Below, in pieces: positions 59,194 to 64,000 of a DNA stretch of 64,000 bases. The position numbers and the translations under genes were made by a program. Within the stretch, counting starts at the first letter, position 1, and the number at the start of each line of letters is the position of its first letter. The notes beneath the pieces are model-generated. The model made no database searches. It had not been told where the DNA came from and saw only the letters and a program-made list of their open reading frames with translations. This stretch comes from CADEED01 sp035701825 (GTDB lineage Bacteria > Pseudomonadota > Gammaproteobacteria > Steroidobacterales > Steroidobacteraceae), in the NCBI GenBank assembly GCA_035701825.1, contig DASSRK010000147.1:1-64000 (forward strand), written 5' to 3'.

Positions 59194-60483
59194 TCACTCC
59201 AGCCAACCCGGCAGCGCGAGCGCCATGCCCGGTATGGCGATGAGCAGTCCCAGGTGCAGGAAGTCCGCCGCGAGGAACGGCAGCACGCCCTTGAACACGC
59301 GGCCGATAGGAATGTCGGGTGCGATGCTGTGCATGACGTAGAGATTGATGCCGATGGGCGGATGCACGAAGCCGATTTCCATGGTGCGCACGAAGAAGAT
59401 GCCGAACCAGATGGGCGAGATGCCGAGCGCCGTGGTGATGGGCAGCAGGATGGGCGCGGTCAGCAGCATCAGCGCCAGGCCGTCGAGTATCGAGCCGAGC
59501 AGCAGCAGCAGCAGCGCGATGATGACCACCGTGGCGGTCGGGCCGGTGTTGATGCCGTGCACCAGCGAGGCGATCTGCTCGGCGAGGCCCGTGAAGCTCA
59601 TGAACGCCGCGAACACCAGCGCGCCGATGATCACGACGTAGAGCATGCCGCTGGTCTTGAGCGTGAGCGCGAGCGCGTCGCCGAAGGATTCGCGCGTCAG
59701 TCGCCCGCGCAGCGCGCACAGCAGCAGCGCCAGGGTGGCGCCGATCGAGGCCGCCTCGGTGGGCGTGAACCAGCCGACCGCGATGCCCACGAGCACGATG
59801 GCCACCAGCGCCGCGAAGTCCAGGATGCGCAGCACCGCGGCGCCGCGCTCGCGCCAGGAGACGCGCTGCGACGGCGGCGCGATGCCCGGGCGGATCCGGC
59901 ACAGCAGCACGATGGCCGCCATGTAGAGCAGCGTCTGGGTGATGACGGGAATGATCGCGGCGGTGAACAGCCGGCCGATCGATTGCTCGGCGATGATGCC
60001 GAAGACGATGAGCGCGCCCGAAGGCGGTGTCAGCGATCCCAGCGTGCCGCCGGCCGCGACGGCGCCGGAGGCGAACGCGGTCGAGTAGCCACGCTGGCGC
60101 ATTTCCGGCAGGCCGATCTGGCCCATGGTCGCCGCCGTCGCGAGGCTCGAGCCGCTGACCGCGCCGAAGCCCGCGCAGCCCGCGATGGTCGCGAGCGCCA
60201 TGCCGCCGCGCCGATGGCCGACCATGCTCGCGGCCGCGCTGAAGAAATCGCGGCTGGCGCCCGCCGCGAAACACAGGTGCGCCATCAGCAGGAACAGCGG
60301 CAGCACGCCGAGCTCGAAGCGCGTCACGGTTTCGAAGAACACCACGCCGCTCTTGATGAGCGCGGGTTCCGGTCCCAGCAGCACGGCCATGCCGACCAGT
60401 CCGACCAGGCCCATGGCCGCGCCGATCGGCACGCCCAGCGCGAGCAGCGCCAGCAGGGCACCGACACCGAGTGCGCCGCTCAT
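59194..60483 (-). CDS. TRAP transporter large permease DctM
   Basis: A 429-residue protein with about twelve helices, matching DctM: LFLLMAHLCFAAG, AGCAGFGAVSGSSLATAATMG, GYSTAFASGAVAAGGTLGSLTPPS, GWFTPTEAASIGA and HPPIGINLYVMHSIA. Together with DctQ and the DctP protein it makes a complete TRAP importer for an organic acid driven by sodium. It overlaps DctQ by four bases. Confidence 0.95.
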   Translation of the reverse strand: MSGALGVGALLALLALGVPIGAAMGLVGLVGMAVLLGPEPALIKSGVVFFETVTRFELGVLPLFLLMAHLCFAAGASRDFFSAAASMVGHRRGGMALATIAGCAGFGAVSGSSLATAATMGQIGLPEMRQRGYSTAFASGAVAAGGTLGSLTPPSGALIVFGIIAEQSIGRLFTAAIIPVITQTLLYMAAIVLLCRIRPGIAPPSQRVSWRERGAAVLRILDFAALVAIVLVGIAVGWFTPTEAASIGATLALLLCALRGRLTRESFGDALALTLKTSGMLYVVIIGALVFAAFMSFTGLAEQIASLVHGINTGPTATVVIIALLLLLLGSILDGLALMLLTAPILLPITTALGISPIWFGIFFVRTMEIGFVHPPIGINLYVMHSIAPDIPIGRVFKGVLPFLAADFLHLGLLIAIPGMALALPGWLE

Positions 60484-60950
60484 GCCTGCTTCGCCCGGCC
60501 GAAGGCGCGCGCCAGGAACGCCAGCGCGAGCGCCGCGGCGGTCAGCGCCACCAGCAGGCGCAGGGGCCGGAACGGAATGCGCAGGACCTCGGAGTGCTCG
60601 TACGAATTCCAGTAGTCGGACGCGAGCCAGGCGGCGCCCGCGCACAGCGCCGCGCAGAAGAGCGCGGCCAACAGCGCGGCGCCGCGCGCGATGAGGCGGC
60701 GCGCGTCCTCCGGCAGCCGATCGGTGAGCAGGTGCACGGCCGCGTGCGCGCCGCGCAGCGTGGCGATCAGCATGCCGGCGCAGGCGGCCGGAACGATCGC
60801 GGCCTGCACGATCTCGAGCGCACCCGTCACCGGCAGGCCGACATGGCGGCCGATGACCGCGGCGGTCTCGACCAGCATCATGCACAGCAGGCCGGCCGAA
60901 CCCACGTAGAACAACGGGCCGCGACGCGCCGGGGACTTCACCGGATCCAT
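60480..60950 (-). CDS. TRAP transporter small permease DctQ
   Basis: A 156-residue membrane protein with four helices (about residues 14-32, 45-65, 88-110, 128-148), the size and layout of DctQ. Landmarks are GALEIVQAAIVPAACAGMLIA and AAVHLLTDRLP. It overlaps CapA by 13 bases and DctM by four bases. Confidence 0.85.
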   Translation of the reverse strand: MDPVKSPARRGPLFYVGSAGLLCMMLVETAAVIGRHVGLPVTGALEIVQAAIVPAACAGMLIATLRGAHAAVHLLTDRLPEDARRLIARGAALLAALFCAALCAGAAWLASDYWNSYEHSEVLRIPFRPLRLLVALTAAALALAFLARAFGRAKQA

Positions 60951-62044
60951 GCGTGACCGTCGCGATATTCGAAGGACAGCGGTACGAGGCCGGCGGCCGC
61001 GGTGATCTGCTCGACGTAGCGCATCACCTCGTGGGCTTCCGCGTGCGAGCACTCGCGCGGCCTGCCGGGCGGATCGACGTGCAGCGGCACGAATCCGGCG
61101 CGCAGCGTGCCGTCGGCCTGCAGCCGCACGCATCCGAGCATGGCGTTCACGGCCTGCGGGTGGAAGGGCGCGAGGTAGTAAGCCGGGTCCGGGCTGAAGC
61201 CGAAGATCTCCCGGCGGCGCCGCGCCCACTCGGCGCGATCCGGATCGGAGGTGTCGGGACTCAACGCGCGCGTCACCACGCAGCCGTTGCCGAGCCCGTG
61301 GAAAATAGGCTTGCCGCGGTAGACCTCGATGCCACGCAGGATGTGCGCGTGGTGGCCCACGACCAGCCCGGCGCCGCCGTCGATGGCGGCATGCGCGACG
61401 GCGCGCTCGTACGGCGCGAGCACGGCGGGCGTGTGCACGATGCCCTTGTGCAGCGACACGACCACGAAGTCCGCGGCGGCGCGCGCCGCGCGGATGTCGG
61501 CCGCCATCCCGCGCAGCGAGTCCTCGTCGGGCGCCAGCAGCGGCGCCCGTGGCGTGATCCTGGCACCGTCCGCGCTGTTCACCCGCAGGTAGTTGCAGCC
61601 GGCGCGCGTGGACGTCGCCCACGCTTCCTCGGGGCCCACGCAGTTGTAGCTGAGCATCGCGATCCGGCGGCCGCCGCCCTCGACGACGCACGGGCGGCGC
61701 GCTTCCTCGAGATTGGCGCCGGCGCCGCAGTGCGCGAGTTGCGCGGCATCGAGCGCCGCCAGGGTGTCGGCGATGCCCTCGGGGCCGCAGTCGGCGATGT
61801 GGTTGCCGGCCAGCGTGACCGCGTGGAAGCCCGCGCGGCGGATGGCCGCGACGTTGTCCGGATCCGCGCCCGGCGCCGCGATGTCGCCGCGCAGGCTCGA
61901 CGCGCGGCGCGTGTGCGGCACCTCGACGTGGCCGATGGCGGCGTCGGCGCGGCGCAGCCGCGCGGCGATCCCGTCGAGCCAGTAGTCGGGCTGCGGTACG
62001 TCGAGGATCAGGTCACCGGAGAACAGCAGGTCGACGTCGCTCAT
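60938..62044 (-). CDS. CapA-like metallophosphatase family protein
   Basis: A 368-residue PGA_cap (CapA/PgsA) protein, a calcineurin-like phosphoesterase fold. Landmarks are LLFSGDLILDVPQPD, HVEVPHTRR, VTLAGNHIADCGPEGIADTL, VVSLHKGI and GHHAHILRGIEVYRGKPI. It has no signal peptide and is cytosolic, unlike CapA involved in polyglutamate capsule. It leads the nine-gene operon, directly before the TRAP genes. The start at 62044 is preferred to 62083 because SDVDLLFSGD begins the domain. Confidence 0.85.
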   Translation of the reverse strand: MSDVDLLFSGDLILDVPQPDYWLDGIAARLRRADAAIGHVEVPHTRRASSLRGDIAAPGADPDNVAAIRRAGFHAVTLAGNHIADCGPEGIADTLAALDAAQLAHCGAGANLEEARRPCVVEGGGRRIAMLSYNCVGPEEAWATSTRAGCNYLRVNSADGARITPRAPLLAPDEDSLRGMAADIRAARAAADFVVVSLHKGIVHTPAVLAPYERAVAHAAIDGGAGLVVGHHAHILRGIEVYRGKPIFHGLGNGCVVTRALSPDTSDPDRAEWARRRREIFGFSPDPAYYLAPFHPQAVNAMLGCVRLQADGTLRAGFVPLHVDPPGRPRECSHAEAHEVMRYVEQITAAAGLVPLSFEYRDGHAWIR

Positions 62045-62075
62045 GGGGCCGTGCGCGTGGCGCGAATTAGTTCGT

Positions 62076-62103
62076 AGTGCCAACCATCTAGTACTACCAC
62101 CAA
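62076..62103 (-). promoter_or_regulatory. bipartite element before the CapA/TRAP operon
   Basis: On the minus strand this 28-base element starts with TTGGTGGTA and ends with AGATGGTTGGCACT. The same two blocks, in the same order but with a four-base shorter spacer, occur before the TonB receptor gene at 62699-62722. It lies between the MarR stop and the CapA start, 32 bases before that start codon. It is the best candidate for a common regulatory site, perhaps of the adjacent MarR protein. Confidence 0.6.
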
Positions 62104-62134
62104 TGACCCGGCCGAGTCGAGGGCGGGCGGCGGG

Positions 62135-62620
62135 TCAGTCCGAGTCGTGCAGCCGGCGCAGCAGCGAGATCAGCATGCGCAGCTCCTGGTCGGTGTAGCG
62201 GCTCACGAACTTGCGCTCGTGGTCGATCATTTCCTTCTTGAGCGAGCGGCAGGCGCGCGCGCCCTCGGCGGTCAGGAATATGCCCTGGCGGCGGCGGTCG
62301 TCGGTGGAGCGCCGGCGCGTGACCCAGCCGCTGTCCTCCATGCGGTCGATCAGCGAGACCACGCTGGCCTTGTCGATGCCGAGCTGGCTGGCGATCTCGA
62401 TCTGCGCGATGCCCGGGTTGGCGTTGGCGAGCAGCAGCGCGCTGAAGATGCCGGGGCGCACGTAGCCCTCGGCGACGTTGCGGTTGAAGTCGCGCCACAG
62501 CGCGATCTGCGCGCGCCGGATGTTGAAGCCGAGCAGGGTGGGCAGGCAGTCGAGGTCGATGCCGAGCGTCGACTGCGCGCGTAAATCTTCGTTTTGACTG
62601 GGACTCTTCTTGCGCGCCAT
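62135..62620 (-). CDS. MarR-family transcriptional regulator
   Basis: A 161-residue MarR protein: GFNIRRAQIALWRDFNRNVA, AQIEIASQLGIDKASVVSLI, the wing RRRSTDDRRRQGIFLTAEGA, and the dimerisation helices at both ends. It sits between the CapA/TRAP/dehydratase operon (same strand, 90 bases ahead of its start) and the divergent TonB receptor, and probably controls both. MarR proteins of this kind often respond to aromatic acids or their CoA esters. Confidence 0.9.
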   Translation of the reverse strand: MARKKSPSQNEDLRAQSTLGIDLDCLPTLLGFNIRRAQIALWRDFNRNVAEGYVRPGIFSALLLANANPGIAQIEIASQLGIDKASVVSLIDRMEDSGWVTRRRSTDDRRRQGIFLTAEGARACRSLKKEMIDHERKFVSRYTDQELRMLISLLRRLHDSD

Positions 62621-62698
62621 GGGTGCCTCGCCGCCGTGCGGGCAAACCTACGCGACGCCCCCGCGCGGGTCAAACGCGGCGCCGCGGCGCCCCGAAGG

Positions 62699-62722
62699 TT
62701 GGTGGTACAGATAGTTGGCACT
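62699..62722 (+). promoter_or_regulatory. bipartite element before the TonB receptor gene
   Basis: The sequence begins TTGGTGGTA and ends AGATAGTTGGCACT, matching the element before the CapA/TRAP operon (62076-62103) in both blocks with one mismatch but with a shorter spacer. It lies 74 bases before the receptor start. Shared control of receptor and operon is the simplest reading. Confidence 0.6.
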
Positions 62723-62795
62723 GCAAACGATATTGACAAGCGCGCGCGGGCGGGCGCAGGCTGATCGCGCTCACGGGGTCGCCGTCGCGCGGGCG

Positions 62796-64000
62796 ATGGC
62801 AAACAAGAAAACTTCAGCATTGGCGGAGGGGAATGTGAGTTCGCAAGCTTCATCCAATGGCCGGGACCGCCTGGCGCGCGCGGTGCGCATGGCGCTGCTG
62901 GCCGCCGGCGTCGCGTCGCTGTCCGCGCCGTCGTTCGCAGAAGAGCCACCCGCCGCGGCCGCGGCCGGCAACCTCGACGAGATCATCGTCACCGGCAGCC
63001 GTATCCGCGGCAGCCAGCCGGTCGGCTCGCCGTTGACCGCGATTTCGCGCGACAGCATCGAGATGACCGCGCCGCTCACCACCGGCGCGCTGCTGCAGAA
63101 GCTGCCGCAGGTGTTCAATCTCGGCGTCTCGGAGAACTCGCGCGGCCAGGCCGGCGGATCCGGCAACATCACCTACGCCACCTCGGTGAACCTGCGTGGA
63201 CTCGGTCCCTACTCGACGCTCACGCTGCTCGACGGCCACCGCGCCGTGCCGCAGGGAACCACGGGTTTCGCCGTCGATCCCTCCAGCATCCCGACCCTGG
63301 CGCTCGAGCGCGTGGAAGTGGTCGCGGACGGTGCCTCGGCCATCTACGGCTCCGATGCCGTCGCCGGCGTCGTCAACCTGATCCCGCGCCGCAATTTCGA
63401 AGGCGTGGAAGTCAGCCTGCGCGGCGGGCAGGGCGACGAATACGACGAGCACCAGTTGGGCGTCATCGGCGGCCTCGGCTGGTCCGAAGGCCACGCCATG
63501 TTCGCGTTCGAGAATTCCTACCACAGCAACCTGAACGGCCAGGACCGCGAATTCTTCCGCGGCGACCTCACCGCGCGCGGCGGGCGGGACTTCCGGGTCG
63601 TGCAGTGCAATCCCGGCAACATCGTGGTCGCTGGTGTCAGTTATGCGATCCCGGCGGGTGGCATCACGCCCGCCACCGCGGCGCAGCTCGTGCCCGGCAC
63701 CACCAACCGTTGCGACAACGCGCAGTACCAGGACCTGCTGCCCGAACAGGAACGCAACTCCGCGATGCTGACGTTCGACCAGCAACTGGGCGAAACCTTC
63801 TCGCTGTTCGCCGACCTGTACTGGACGAAGCGCGAATTCGTGAACCAGGTGGGCAACCAGGCCGCCGCGCTGACCGTGCGCAACGTGAATCCGTTCTTCA
63901 CGGCCCCGCCCGGCAGCACCGCCACGTCGGAAACCGTCAACTATTCCTTCGGCGACCAGCTGCCGTCGAACGACACGCACGGCTTCTCCGAGGCGTACCA
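62796..64000 (+). CDS. TonB-dependent receptor (partial, runs off the window)
   Basis: The first 401 codons of an outer-membrane receptor. A signal peptide (about residues 24-49, ending SAPSFAEEP) is followed by the TonB box region DEIIVTGSRIRGSQPVG, and the plug domain has SVNLRGLGPYSTLTLLDGHR, VEVVADGASAIYGSDAVAGV and NLIPRR. The beta-barrel starts near residue 205 and continues past the window. It is divergent to the MarR gene and shares the bipartite element with the operon, so it probably imports that operon's substrate or a precursor across the outer membrane. Confidence 0.93.
   Translation, partial: MANKKTSALAEGNVSSQASSNGRDRLARAVRMALLAAGVASLSAPSFAEEPPAAAAAGNLDEIIVTGSRIRGSQPVGSPLTAISRDSIEMTAPLTTGALLQKLPQVFNLGVSENSRGQAGGSGNITYATSVNLRGLGPYSTLTLLDGHRAVPQGTTGFAVDPSSIPTLALERVEVVADGASAIYGSDAVAGVVNLIPRRNFEGVEVSLRGGQGDEYDEHQLGVIGGLGWSEGHAMFAFENSYHSNLNGQDREFFRGDLTARGGRDFRVVQCNPGNIVVAGVSYAIPAGGITPATAAQLVPGTTNRCDNAQYQDLLPEQERNSAMLTFDQQLGETFSLFADLYWTKREFVNQVGNQAAALTVRNVNPFFTAPPGSTATSETVNYSFGDQLPSNDTHGFSEAY

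Noticed and set aside
59008..60615. A 535-codon plus-strand frame rich in Arg, Gln, His and Asp opposite the TRAP permease
   Set aside because: Reverse reading of the hydrophobic DctM gene; low complexity and no start site.
62699..62724. Possible sigma-54 promoter in TTGGCACTGC before the TonB receptor
   Set aside because: TGGCAC is present but no TTGC element follows at the required five-base spacing.
62850..63980. A 376-codon minus-strand frame opposite the TonB receptor
   Set aside because: The plus strand encodes an obvious receptor plug; the opposite frame has no recognisable domain.

Overview
The window is high-GC DNA from a Gram-negative proteobacterium. TRAP transporters, TonB-dependent receptors, FabA/FabB, UbiT/U/V and NnrS all fit a gammaproteobacterium with a facultatively anaerobic (probably denitrifying) life. 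The abundance of TonB receptors, DUF1592/DUF1552 proteins and catabolic CoA genes would suit a relative of Steroidobacteraceae, but that placement is inference; no rRNA or taxonomic marker is present.

Layout. (1) 1-9.6 kb: a tRNA-Ser(GCU) whose 3' end is repeated twice downstream (4358-4381 and 9592-9615), delimiting two tandem islands without an integrase. Each carries an ABC ATPase/permease pair with a small GntR repressor. The first also has a DUF1778/GNAT toxin-antitoxin pair; the second has a permease-hydrolase fusion and a TraB/GumN-like gene, a truncated copy of which lies just outside the last repeat. (2) 10-22.2 kb: an anaerobic block of nnrS, ubiT, ubiV, ubiU, an FNR-type iron-sulfur regulator, nadA, nadB, ubiD, fabA, fabB and an FG-GAP/cytochrome-like protein. 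FNR boxes lie in every promoter region. The genes make ubiquinone, NAD and unsaturated fatty acids without needing oxygen. (3) 22.2-29 kb: chrA-LOG-chrA, a hemerythrin-like protein, DUF3187, and small proteins. (4) 29-34 kb: trehalose synthesis (otsB, a MarR regulator, otsB, otsA) followed by an MscS channel, an osmotic-stress group. (5) 34-42 kb: two secreted beta-propeller proteins, a LytS/LytTR two-component system, a BlaI/M56 pair with an unusual C-terminal domain, and small membrane proteins. (6) 42-49.7 kb: a DUF1592/DUF1552 operon, a tannase-family esterase, DUF3237 and an alpha/beta hydrolase.

(7) 49.7-62.6 kb: a tightly coupled nine-gene minus-strand operon: CapA-like protein, TRAP DctQ/DctM, two 2-hydroxyacyl-CoA dehydratase-like subunits, a tandem-domain CoA-transferase, TRAP DctP, a second CoA-transferase and a CocE-type hydrolase. 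A MarR regulator precedes it. A TonB-dependent receptor is divergent and runs off the window. A bipartite DNA element is shared by the promoter regions of the operon and the receptor, suggesting one regulon for uptake and CoA-dependent breakdown of an unidentified organic acid. This operon and the FNR-linked block are the most interesting parts of the window.
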